Shown here: in pieces, positions 1-5,969 of the stretch
Layout: every line of letters begins with the position of its first letter
How positions within the stretch are numbered: the stretch's first letter is position 1
NCBI GenBank assembly: GCA_035946955.1
Contig: DASYYE010000329.1
Location: 1 to 8,411 of the forward strand
From: DASYYE01 sp035946955
GTDB lineage: Bacteria; Actinomycetota; Actinomycetes; Streptosporangiales; Streptosporangiaceae
DNA: 8,411 nt
Direction of reading: 5' to 3'
Notes under the pieces: model-generated
Told to the model about the DNA's origin: nothing
The model's input: the letters and a program-made list of their open reading frames with translations, nothing else
Databases searched by the model: none
Made by a program: the position numbers and the translations under genes

Positions 1-1
1 C

Positions 2-307
2 GAGGTGCTGGTCATGTACGCGGGCCAGGTCGTCGAGCGTGGCCCGGCCGAGGAACTGACCCAGGACCCGGCCCACCCCTACACCCAGTTGCTTGTCGCT
101 TCCGCGCCGGACCCCGACAACCTCGGGGGCCTGCTCCGCAGTGGCGCGAAGCCGAACAAGCGGGCACAAGAGACCGCCGACGCAGCGGCGGCCGGCTGCC
201 CGTTCAGTCCCAGGTGCCCACGTGCTGATGACCAATGCCGACGCGAGAACCCCGCCTTGCAGCAGGTCAGCGCCTCACGGTCGGCCGCATGCTGGCACCT
301 TGAGTGA
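2..307 (+). CDS. Oligopeptide/dipeptide-type ABC transporter ATP-binding protein, C-terminal fragment
   Basis: This is the last ~101 codons of a cytoplasmic ATPase that powers a peptide/nickel-type importer; the 5' end lies outside the window. The visible part starts after the Walker B and H-loop region, in the usual 'VMYAGQVVERG' stretch, then 'PAHPYTQLLVASAP', which is typical of OppD/DppD/OppF-type ATPases. The tail is the oligo_HPY extension. Counting from the GTG at 5, cysteines fall at about 65, 71, 78 and 96 in a 'GCPFSPRCP...C...AC' pattern. In related OppD/DppD proteins such cysteines are reported to hold an iron-sulfur cluster. The TGA stop at 305-307 comes just before the lipoprotein start, which indicates one operon. 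D-type and F-type subunits cannot be told apart from the tail, so no symbol is given. The Walker motifs are not visible. Confidence 0.93.
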   Translation, partial: EVLVMYAGQVVERGPAEELTQDPAHPYTQLLVASAPDPDNLGGLLRSGAKPNKRAQETADAAAAGCPFSPRCPRADDQCRRENPALQQVSASRSAACWHLE

Positions 308-311
308 AAGC

Positions 312-320
312 GAGGGAAGG
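312..320 (+). promoter_or_regulatory. Ribosome binding site that favours ATG 322 for the binding protein
   Basis: GAGGGAAGG lies just upstream of ATG 322, with its GAGG core 6 nt from the start. The alternative in-frame GTG at 304 overlaps the previous stop (GTGA) but has no purine-rich SD in front of it. Starting at 322 also gives a compact lipoprotein signal. Confidence 0.65.
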
Positions 321-321
321 A

Positions 322-2010
322 ATGAGGAAACAACCGAGGTACCGCAGCCTCGCCCTCATAACAGCGGCTGCCCTCGCCGCTGGCATGGTCGCCGGGTGCG
401 GGTCCAGCACCCTGGGCGGGAAGTCATCAGGGGCCGCAAGCACCCTGGTGATGGAGAGTTCGCCCGAGAGCACCATCACGCAGGCGTTCAACCCGTTTGC
501 CGCGACTGACGCGGCATTCGGCATGGGCGCCACGGGTCTCATCTACGAGCCCCTGATCCAGTTCGACATCGCGTCGCCGCCGAAGTACTACCCGTGGCTG
601 GCAACGTCCTACGCCTGGGGCAACGGCGGCACGTCGATCACGTTCACGATCCGCCAGGGCGTGAAGTGGAACAACGGGACAGCCTTCACCCCGGCGGACG
701 TCGCGTTCACCTACGACCTGCTGAAGAAGTACCCAGCGCTCAACCTGGCCGGGCTCACCATCTCGAGCGTCACCACGTCGGGGGACACGGTCACGCTGAC
801 GTTCCCGACCGCGCAGTACACCAACCTGGAGCAGATCGCCGGGGTCGCAATCGTCCCGCAGTCGGTCTGGGGCAAGATCGCCAACCCGGCCACCTACACC
901 GATCCCAACCCGGTCGGCACGGGCCCCTACATGCTCCAGAACTTCACCCCACAGGGGTTCACGCTGAAGAAGAACCCGGACTACTGGCAGGCGTCTCAGG
1001 TCAAGATCGCCCACGTCTTCTTCCCCGTCTACACCTCCAACACCGCTGCGCTGTCCGCGCTGTTCTCCGGGCAGATCGACTGGACCGGCAACTTCATCCC
1101 CGGTCTGCAGAAGGACTTCGTCGCCAAGTCCCCCGCGACCCACCACTTCTGGATGGCCGCGGGCGGCGACAACACATTCGAGCCCAACCTGACGAAGTGG
1201 CCGACCAGCCAGCTGCCGGTCCGGCAGGCGATCAGCCTGGCACTGAACCGCTCGCTGCTGGCCAGCGAGGGCGAGGCCGGCCTGGAGGCCCCTATCAGCA
1301 ATTCCTCCGGCGAGGTGCTGCCGACCTACTCGGCGTGGAGCGGCCCGGTCGCGTCAATGAACCTGCCCGCCACGGGCAACGCAGCGGCTGCCAAGGCGGT
1401 GCTGCAGAAGGCTGGCTACAAGCTGGGCAGCAACGGCTTCTTCAGCATGGGGGGCAAGCCGGTCTCACTGACGATCATCGCTCCCTCGGCCTACACCGAC
1501 TACGCGGAGGTCGGCTCGCTCGCCGCGGGTCAGCTGAAGGCCGCGGGCATCGACGCCACGTTCCAGGGCATCAGCGTGAACGCCTGGAACGCCGACGTCG
1601 CGGACGGCAACTTCCAGATGCTGGAGCACTGGTCCAACGGCGGCCTCACGCCGTACAACATGTACGACGGATGGCTGAACAGCACCCTCGCCAGCGGCTC
1701 CGCCGCGACCGGTGACTTCGAGCGGCTGAATGACCCGGCGCTCAACTCCCAGCTCACCACCCTGGCGGGCGCGGCCACCGTTGCGCAGCAGACCGCCGAC
1801 CTGGTGCCGCTGGAGCACTATGTCGCCGCCAACCTGCCGGTCATCCCGCTCACGAGTGCGTCTGAGTGGTTCGAGTACAACTCCCAGCACTTCGTTGGCT
1901 GGCCGACCCAGCAGAACCCATACGACACCGGCCAGCCGTCAGGCACCAACAACGGCCCCGGCACCGGCAGCGACGAGGTCGTCATCTTGCACCTGAGTCC
2001 TCGGCGCTGA
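322..2010 (+). CDS. Family 5 extracellular solute-binding lipoprotein (peptide/nickel-type ABC importer)
   Basis: A 562-residue lipoprotein that would capture substrate outside the membrane and pass it to the ABC importer encoded upstream. The start at ATG 322 gives a basic n-region (MRKQPRYR), a hydrophobic stretch and a lipobox V23-A24-G25-C26, so Cys26 is the predicted lipidated residue. The body carries SBP_bac_5 hallmarks: a 'YPWLATSY' region, 'IRQGVKWNNGTAFTPADVAFTYDLL', and 'PVGTGPYM' at residues 197-204 followed by 'NPDYW'. Length is normal for the family. A start at GTG 304 would add six residues. The gene sits 14 nt after the ATPase stop, so the two are probably co-transcribed and may be translationally coupled. 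Family 5 proteins bind peptides, nickel chelates or oligosaccharides. The sequence does not reveal the ligand, though the secreted beta-helix neighbour makes a glycan worth considering. Confidence 0.93.
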   Translation: MRKQPRYRSLALITAAALAAGMVAGCGSSTLGGKSSGAASTLVMESSPESTITQAFNPFAATDAAFGMGATGLIYEPLIQFDIASPPKYYPWLATSYAWGNGGTSITFTIRQGVKWNNGTAFTPADVAFTYDLLKKYPALNLAGLTISSVTTSGDTVTLTFPTAQYTNLEQIAGVAIVPQSVWGKIANPATYTDPNPVGTGPYMLQNFTPQGFTLKKNPDYWQASQVKIAHVFFPVYTSNTAALSALFSGQIDWTGNFIPGLQKDFVAKSPATHHFWMAAGGDNTFEPNLTKWPTSQLPVRQAISLALNRSLLASEGEAGLEAPISNSSGEVLPTYSAWSGPVASMNLPATGNAAAAKAVLQKAGYKLGSNGFFSMGGKPVSLTIIAPSAYTDYAEVGSLAAGQLKAAGIDATFQGISVNAWNADVADGNFQMLEHWSNGGLTPYNMYDGWLNSTLASGSAATGDFERLNDPALNSQLTTLAGAATVAQQTADLVPLEHYVAANLPVIPLTSASEWFEYNSQHFVGWPTQQNPYDTGQPSGTNNGPGTGSDEVVILHLSPRR

Positions 2011-2033
2011 CGCTTTCGCGTCCGCAGACACCG

Positions 2034-2062
2034 CCCCGCCGTCTTCATGACCGGCGGCGGGG
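2034..2062 (+). terminator. Weak GC-rich hairpin between the binding protein and beta-helix genes
   Basis: CCGCCG (2036-2041) pairs with CGGCGG (2052-2057) across a 10-nt loop. Two further C-G pairs extend the stem beyond a bulged C at 2058. No U-run follows; a run of seven G does. It could weaken read-through into the beta-helix gene or be chance in GC-rich spacer DNA. The rest of the 92-bp gap shows only the SD of the next gene. Confidence 0.3.
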
Positions 2063-2085
2063 GGGTTCCCGCTCAGTCCCCACCC

Positions 2086-2093
2086 GAGGAGGT
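2086..2093 (+). promoter_or_regulatory. Strong ribosome binding site fixing the beta-helix start at 2103
   Basis: GAGGAGGT lies 9 nt before ATG 2103. The reading frame stays open upstream to 1866, inside the binding-protein gene. This SD and the signal peptide that follows make 2103 the true start. Confidence 0.85.
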
Positions 2094-2102
2094 CTACCCG
2101 CT

Positions 2103-3965
2103 ATGACCAAACCCAGGGACACCCAGTCCGCAGGACTGCACTACGGCAGGCGCCGAGGATGGGACAGGCCAGCAATCGTGGCCGCCGCCGCGGCACTCGC
2201 GGCCGCCACATTGGCGGCAGGGGCCGCTTCCGCGCTCGCGGCCCCACGGCACGCCGCTCCCACCAAGGCCGACGCCGCCAAGGCGAACTTCGGGCCCAAC
2301 GTCAAAATCTTCAACCCGACCATGTCGGTGAGCCAGATCCAGTCCACCGTCAACTCGATCGCGAACCAGCAGGTCGGCAACCAGTTCGGCACCCAGCGCT
2401 ACGCGCTGCTGTTCGAGCCAGGCACGTACGGCTCGCCGTCGAATCCGCTGGACTTCCAGGTGGGCTATTACACGGAGGTGGCCGGCCTCGGCGCCTCACC
2501 CCGCGACACCGTCATCTACGGCGCCATCGACTCGTTCAACCAGGGTGGCACCGCGCTGGTCAACTTCTGGCGTTCGGTGTCGAACCTGACCATCAACGTC
2601 GCGGGCTCGCCCAGTTGTCAGGGTGCCACGGAGGTCTGGGCGGTCTCGCAGGCCGCGCCCATGCGCCGGGTCCAGGTCAACGGCAATGCGACGTTCCAGG
2701 ACAGCTGCTCCAGCCCCGGGTACTCCAGCGGCGGCTTCGTCGCCGACTCGGTGTTCACCGGCGGTGGCGTGACCAACGGCTCACAGCAGCAGTTCATCGT
2801 GCGCAACTCCAACCTGGACGGCTGGAGCAACGGCGTGTGGAACCAGGTGTTCTCGGGTGACAACGGCGCGCCCGCGCAGAGCTTCGGCTCCGGCAACCCC
2901 TACACCACGCTGGCGAGCAGCCCGGTCACCGAAGAGTCGCCGTTCCTCTACACCGGCTCCAACGGGAGCTTCAACGTGTTCGTGCCGTCGGTCCAGCACA
3001 ACACGGTGGGCCCCTCCTGGGCCAGCGGCCAGACGCCGGGCACATCACGGCCGCTCAGCGACTTCTTCATCGCAACCCCGTCCGACTCCGCGGCGACCAT
3101 CAACGCGGCGCTGAACAAGGGCAAGGACCTGCTGCTCACCCCCGGTGTGTACAGCCTGGGCGAGGCCCTGAATGTCACCCACGCGGACACGGTGGTCCTT
3201 GGCCTCGGCTTCCCCACGCTCGTCCCCTCCGCTGGCAACATCGCGGTGGCGGTGTCGAACGTGGCGGGTGTGAGGCTGTCGGGCATGATCTTCGACGCGG
3301 GCCCGAAGAACTCGGGCGCGCTGCTCAAGGTCGGCACCGGCCCCGCTGGCGGCAGCGCCACCGACCCCGACCTGGTGTCCGACGCGTTCTTCCGCATCGG
3401 CGGCGCCACCGCGGGCATGGCGACCGACGCCCTGGTCGTGGACAGCTCGAACACGATCATCGATGACATCTGGGCATGGCGGGCCGACCACGGCAGCGGC
3501 GTCGGCTGGAACTCCAACGTCTCCCACTCCGGCCTGGTGGTCAACGGCAACAACGTGACCGCCTACGGCCTGTTCATCGAGCACAACGAGAAGACCCAGG
3601 TGGTGTGGAACGGCCAGGGTGGCACGGACATCTTCTTCCAGGACGAGATGCCCTATGACGTGCCGAGCCAGTCCGCCTGGATGGAGAACGCGGCCACCGA
3701 CGGCTATCCGGCGTTCAAGGTGGCGCCCAAGGTCACCAGCTTCCAGGGCTACGGGATGGGCAGCTACTGCTTCTTCAACCAGGGCGTGGACATCTTCGCG
3801 TCCCGGGCGTTCGAGTCGCCCAACACCCCCGGCGTGGCCTGGCATGATCTGCTCACCGTATTCCTGACCGGGTCCGGTGGGATCGACCACGTCATCAACA
3901 ACACCGGCGGGTCGGCCACCAGCGCGAACCCCGACACCGGCGTGGACGTCGTCAGCTACCCCTGA
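2103..3965 (+). CDS. Secreted two-domain beta-helix protein, pectate-lyase-3/GH55-like (family often labelled 'adenylyl cyclase')
   Basis: A 620-residue exported protein. Residues 1-47 form a signal peptide: basic region GRRRGWDR, an alanine-rich core, and likely cleavage near ALAAP. The mature protein resembles an actinobacterial secreted family commonly annotated 'adenylyl cyclase' or 'coagulation factor 5/8 type domain protein'. I see no cyclase catalytic motif, so that label is probably an inherited error. Two halves look alike. Residues 101-140 hold 'LLFEPGTYG' and then 'VAGLGASPRDTVIYG'. Residues 342-375 hold 'DLLLTPGVYSL' and then 'TVVLGLGFPTLVP'. Each half is the opening of a right-handed beta-helix, with short repeated strands such as 'VWAVSQAAPMRRVQVNGNA' and 'IIDDIWAWRADHGSGVGW'. 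Tandem beta-helices are characteristic of GH55 glucanases, so polysaccharide binding or cleavage is plausible but unproven. No C-terminal discoidin or carbohydrate-binding module is present. It is co-directional with the binding protein, 92 bp downstream, and ends in a hairpin. Confidence 0.88.
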   Translation: MTKPRDTQSAGLHYGRRRGWDRPAIVAAAAALAAATLAAGAASALAAPRHAAPTKADAAKANFGPNVKIFNPTMSVSQIQSTVNSIANQQVGNQFGTQRYALLFEPGTYGSPSNPLDFQVGYYTEVAGLGASPRDTVIYGAIDSFNQGGTALVNFWRSVSNLTINVAGSPSCQGATEVWAVSQAAPMRRVQVNGNATFQDSCSSPGYSSGGFVADSVFTGGGVTNGSQQQFIVRNSNLDGWSNGVWNQVFSGDNGAPAQSFGSGNPYTTLASSPVTEESPFLYTGSNGSFNVFVPSVQHNTVGPSWASGQTPGTSRPLSDFFIATPSDSAATINAALNKGKDLLLTPGVYSLGEALNVTHADTVVLGLGFPTLVPSAGNIAVAVSNVAGVRLSGMIFDAGPKNSGALLKVGTGPAGGSATDPDLVSDAFFRIGGATAGMATDALVVDSSNTIIDDIWAWRADHGSGVGWNSNVSHSGLVVNGNNVTAYGLFIEHNEKTQVVWNGQGGTDIFFQDEMPYDVPSQSAWMENAATDGYPAFKVAPKVTSFQGYGMGSYCFFNQGVDIFASRAFESPNTPGVAWHDLLTVFLTGSGGIDHVINNTGGSATSANPDTGVDVVSYP

Positions 3966-3985
3966 TCGACAAGCGCCCGGAAACT

Positions 3986-4022
3986 CCACCGGGCCAGCCC
4001 CGTGCCAGGGCGGGCCCGGTGG
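3986..4022 (+). terminator. Strong hairpin terminator downstream of the beta-helix gene
   Basis: CCACCGGGCC (3986-3995) pairs perfectly with GGCCCGGTGG (4013-4022). After one A/G mismatch, the inner GCCC (3997-4000) pairs with GGGC (4008-4011) around a 7-nt loop. It lies 20 bp after the stop. There is no U-tract, which is common for actinobacterial terminators. Confidence 0.7.
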
Positions 4023-4068
4023 CATCTCACGCAACTTCCGACACTCTCGCCCGGTGAGTACCAAGAGT

Positions 4069-4080
4069 TGGTGATCACCA
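4069..4080. repeat. 12-bp perfect palindrome TGGTGATCACCA
   Basis: The sequence is its own reverse complement and fits the TGGT-N4-ACCA outline of GntR-type operators. It lies between the two convergent genes, far from any start codon. A regulatory role there is uncertain; it may instead belong to the larger palindrome that begins at 4078. Confidence 0.5.
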
Positions 4081-4139
4081 GGATGATCGATGTACCGAAA
4101 CGGAGAAACTTTTGTCCGTTTGCGCACATCGATCACTGG
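4078..4139. repeat. 62-bp imperfect palindrome in the convergent spacer
   Basis: Three nested arms pair in order. CCAG (4078-4081) pairs with CTGG (4136-4139). TGATCGATGT (4084-4093) pairs perfectly with ACATCGATCA (4126-4135). AAACGGA (4098-4104) pairs perfectly with TCCGTTT (4115-4121). The loop is 4105-4114. Only a 2-nt bulge (4082-4083) and a short internal mismatch region interrupt it. The segment is noticeably richer in A/T than the flanking genes. It could be a transcript-processing or termination structure, a REP-like element or a protein binding site. I cannot assign it to a known family. Confidence 0.7.
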
Positions 4140-4140
4140 C

Positions 4141-4190
4141 GCGCCCACAGACAGACCGCGCCCACAGACAGACCGCGCCCACAGACAGAC
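4141..4190. repeat. Three tandem copies of a 17-bp repeat
   Basis: The unit GCGCCCACAGACAGACC occurs at 4141-4157 and 4158-4174, and again at 4175-4190 with the last C missing (A follows). The copies are otherwise identical, which points to recent tandem duplication or to selection. They sit directly between the large palindrome and the terminator hairpin at 4193. The number of copies may vary among strains. Confidence 0.9.
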
Positions 4191-4192
4191 AA

Positions 4193-4225
4193 GGCCCGGG
4201 CGGCCAGATTCAGCACGCCCGGGCC
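4193..4225. terminator. Terminator-like hairpin near the 3' end of the propeller gene
   Basis: GGCCCGGGCG (4193-4202) and CGCCCGGGCC (4216-4225) form a perfect 10-bp stem around a 13-nt loop. It lies 25 bp beyond the stop of the minus-strand propeller gene. By symmetry it could also stop plus-strand transcripts that pass the first hairpin. There is no strong U-run on either side. A smaller imperfect palindrome (GGAAC-C-TCGCGA-GTTCC, 4234-4250) lies between it and the stop codon. Confidence 0.6.
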
Positions 4226-4249
4226 CTGTCTCAGGAACCTCGCGAGTTC

Positions 4250-5704
4250 CTAGCGAACGATGTGCGGGACGTGCGCGCTGAACGTGTGCGCACCGGCCGC
4301 GCTGGCGGGCCGCTTGCCGCCGACGATCGGCTGGCCGCCGCTGACGTCGTTCATCGCCTCGTTGTAGCGCTGCCCGTTCGTCGAGGCTTTGCCGACCGCC
4401 ATGGCGGCAAAGGCGTTGCCGCCATTGACGGCCCCGGCACCTACGTAGTCACCGACCATGCGGCCGCCCGATGTTGCCGCGATCTGGGACAGCTTGGTCG
4501 GCCCAGCCAGCATCACCGGGGCGCTCCAGGTGGAGCCGCCATTGATGGAGGAGACGTACCCGATGTCGAGCTGGCAGGTCGAGGCCGTGCAGGAGGCATT
4601 CGGATAGTAGTAGTAATAGACCCCGAGGTGGGCGCTGGAACCCGAGGTCGATGGGTCCACCGCGATGCCGCCACCGAGGTGGTCGACCCCACTGGTGACC
4701 GCGTCGATCGGGATCCGGACCACGGGCGTCCAGGTCGTCCCGTTGGTGGAGGTGGTCAGCACCATGTCGTTGCTGCTGCAGCCACTGCGGAACCGGCAGT
4801 CCGGCCACGTGAGGTAGATGCGCCCGGCTCCGTCTTCACCGACGCCGGGGAACATCGGGCCACGCAGCCCGCCCGCGAAACCGTGCTGGTCCAGGCTCGC
4901 GATGGAGTGCTCGCCGCTCCAGCTTGCGCCACCGTTGGTGGAGAGGAAGTCCGTCACCGACGAGCCGCCTGAGCCACCGAAGATCGGCACCACGACGTTG
5001 CCGTTGGGCAGCACGATCGGCTCACCGCCGATGCCTGACCCGCCACCTGAGGGGTGGGCCACCGCTGACCACGTGTGGCCGCCGTCGGTCGAGGTGCTCA
5101 TGTCGACGAGGAGACCGTTGCCGGGCAGGTCCCATTCGACGTAGCAGTTGCCGAAGTGCGGGCTGGTGGACGTGCTGTCGCAGGTGACCCATTCCTTGTC
5201 GAAGCTCGAACCCCTGGCCACGACGACCGGGTTGGTCCAGGTCGTGCCGTTGGTCGACAGGCTGACCGAGACCCCGAAGGGCGACGCGCAGTCCAGGGCC
5301 GAGGCAACCCACTCCTTGAACTTCCCGTTCCACGCGACGGTCGGGTCGCTGACCGCCGAGAACGGCCCGGGTGGCGTGGATGACGGTGTCGTACCTGGCA
5401 GGAAGCCGTGCGTCCAGGTCGAGCCGGCGTCGCTGCTGAACGCCCAGCCAATGTCGTCCGAGCAGCCGCCGAACATGCGGCCGGTCTGGAACACGGACAT
5501 GACGTCATTGCCGGCCGCGATGGTGTCGGGCTCGACCTCGGTCGCGTGCTCGGCGCCTGTGTTGTGGAAGGGGTCGGAACTGACCTGCACTTCCGTGCCG
5601 GCCTGCCGGTGAGTGGTCGCTGCTTGCGATGGAACTGCCTGAGCCATCGCCAGCAGCAGCACTGCAGCTGGCACAGCGCTCATGAACAGTAACCCACGCC
5701 TCAT
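4250..5704 (-). CDS. Secreted six-bladed beta-propeller with Asp-box repeats (sialidase/BNR superfamily)
   Basis: A 484-residue exported protein. The start at ATG 5704 is supported by an AAGGAG SD 7 nt upstream and gives a clear signal peptide (MRRGLLF..., cleavage near PSQA at 27-30). Six Asp-box-like motifs (S/T-x-D/N-x-G-x-x-W) appear at residues 90-97, 150-156, 205-212, 255-262, 319-325 and 386-393, about 50-65 residues apart, as expected for a six-bladed propeller. Eight cysteines (81, 139, 175, 187, 303, 309, 372, 377) could form four disulfides, which suits an extracellular protein. The F/Y-R-I-P motif of true sialidases is not seen near the N-terminus. Glycan binding or hydrolysis is therefore possible, but sialidase activity should not be assumed. 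A run of five tyrosines lies at 363-367. The gene is convergent with the beta-helix gene and divergent from the GvpL/F gene. Confidence 0.88.
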   Translation of the reverse strand: MRRGLLFMSAVPAAVLLLAMAQAVPSQAATTHRQAGTEVQVSSDPFHNTGAEHATEVEPDTIAAGNDVMSVFQTGRMFGGCSDDIGWAFSSDAGSTWTHGFLPGTTPSSTPPGPFSAVSDPTVAWNGKFKEWVASALDCASPFGVSVSLSTNGTTWTNPVVVARGSSFDKEWVTCDSTSTSPHFGNCYVEWDLPGNGLLVDMSTSTDGGHTWSAVAHPSGGGSGIGGEPIVLPNGNVVVPIFGGSGGSSVTDFLSTNGGASWSGEHSIASLDQHGFAGGLRGPMFPGVGEDGAGRIYLTWPDCRFRSGCSSNDMVLTTSTNGTTWTPVVRIPIDAVTSGVDHLGGGIAVDPSTSGSSAHLGVYYYYYPNASCTASTCQLDIGYVSSINGGSTWSAPVMLAGPTKLSQIAATSGGRMVGDYVGAGAVNGGNAFAAMAVGKASTNGQRYNEAMNDVSGGQPIVGGKRPASAAGAHTFSAHVPHIVR

Positions 5705-5711
5705 GGGCTCA

Positions 5712-5717
5712 CTCCTT
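5712..5717 (-). promoter_or_regulatory. Ribosome binding site fixing the propeller start at 5704
   Basis: AAGGAG on the minus strand lies 7 nt before ATG 5704. The frame extends to another ATG at 5737, but that has no SD and would put eleven charged residues ahead of the signal peptide. Confidence 0.8.
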
Positions 5718-5758
5718 CGCTCGGGCCGGTCCGACATGTTGGAAGTCCCGGCACCTCA

Positions 5759-5776
5759 GTGGTCTGGTCCGACCAC
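5759..5776. promoter_or_regulatory. GntR/FadR-type operator-like palindrome at the propeller promoter
   Basis: Positions 5765-5775 read TGGTC-C-GACCA, a perfect inverted repeat. An overlapping outer repeat pairs GTGGTC (5759-5764) with GACCAC (5771-5776). TGGTC-N-GACCA is the core of the FadR-subfamily GntR operator and is one central base shorter than the DasR site. It sits where transcription from the predicted minus-strand promoter should begin, the classic position for repression. The regulator itself is not in the window. Confidence 0.55.
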
Positions 5777-5782
5777 ATAGCG

Positions 5783-5811
5783 AACGTAGAAAAACCCTCA
5801 AACGTGGACAA
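5783..5811 (-). promoter_or_regulatory. Predicted housekeeping-type promoter of the propeller gene
   Basis: On the minus strand the -35 is TTGTCC (5806-5811) and the -10 is TACGTT (5783-5788), separated by 17 bp. The start of transcription would fall near 5775-5777, giving a leader of about 70 nt. The match is partial (four of six at -35; TA---T kept at -10), but the spacing and the lower GC of the stretch support it. Confidence 0.45.
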
Positions 5812-5830
5812 CCTGCACAGCAGGTGCTGT
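5812..5830. repeat. Overlapping inverted repeats upstream of the propeller -35
   Basis: ACAGCA-GG-TGCTGT (5817-5830) is a 6-bp inverted repeat with a 2-bp centre. CCTGC-ACA-GCAGG (5812-5824) is a second one sharing its bases, so the two folds exclude each other. The position just upstream of the predicted -35 would suit an activator site. No known regulator consensus is recognised. Confidence 0.4.
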
Positions 5831-5957
5831 AACCATATCGTGATACTCCGTAGTGCCCGAGATTGCGGAGTTGCCGGTGGGTCTGGGGACATGCTGGGAA
5901 GTGACAAAAGTCGCGACCACGCCGCTGACGGGTTTGACACCCTTGGTTCTGAAATAC

Positions 5958-5965
5958 AGGAGGAG
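5958..5965 (+). promoter_or_regulatory. Ribosome binding site fixing the GvpL/F start at 5970
   Basis: AGGAGGAG lies 4 nt before ATG 5970 (6 nt counted from AGGAGG). The frame is open upstream to a GTG at 5853 but nothing there resembles an SD, and the extra residues do not match the family. Confidence 0.85.
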
Positions 5966-5969
5966 TGAG

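Noticed and set aside
1866..2102. Upstream extension of the beta-helix reading frame
   Set aside because: It overlaps the binding-protein gene and would bury the signal peptide. A strong SD at 2086-2093 supports ATG 2103.
4141..4190. CRISPR-like array
   Set aside because: The repeats are 17 bp and directly adjacent with no spacers; they are simple tandem repeats.
4112..4972. 286-codon plus-strand frame across the spacer and opposite the propeller gene
   Set aside because: It runs through the 17-bp repeats and then antisense to a well-supported gene; the product has no family resemblance.
5934..5960. TTGACA (5934-5939) with TACAGG (5955-5960) as the GvpL/F promoter
   Set aside because: The -35 is perfect, but the spacing is only 15 bp, the -10 is poor, and it overlaps the SD, so the transcript would start after the SD. 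Left uncalled.
5853..5969. GTG 5853 as start of the GvpL/F gene
   Set aside because: No SD precedes it and the 39 extra residues do not match the family, whereas ATG 5970 has AGGAGGAG in front.
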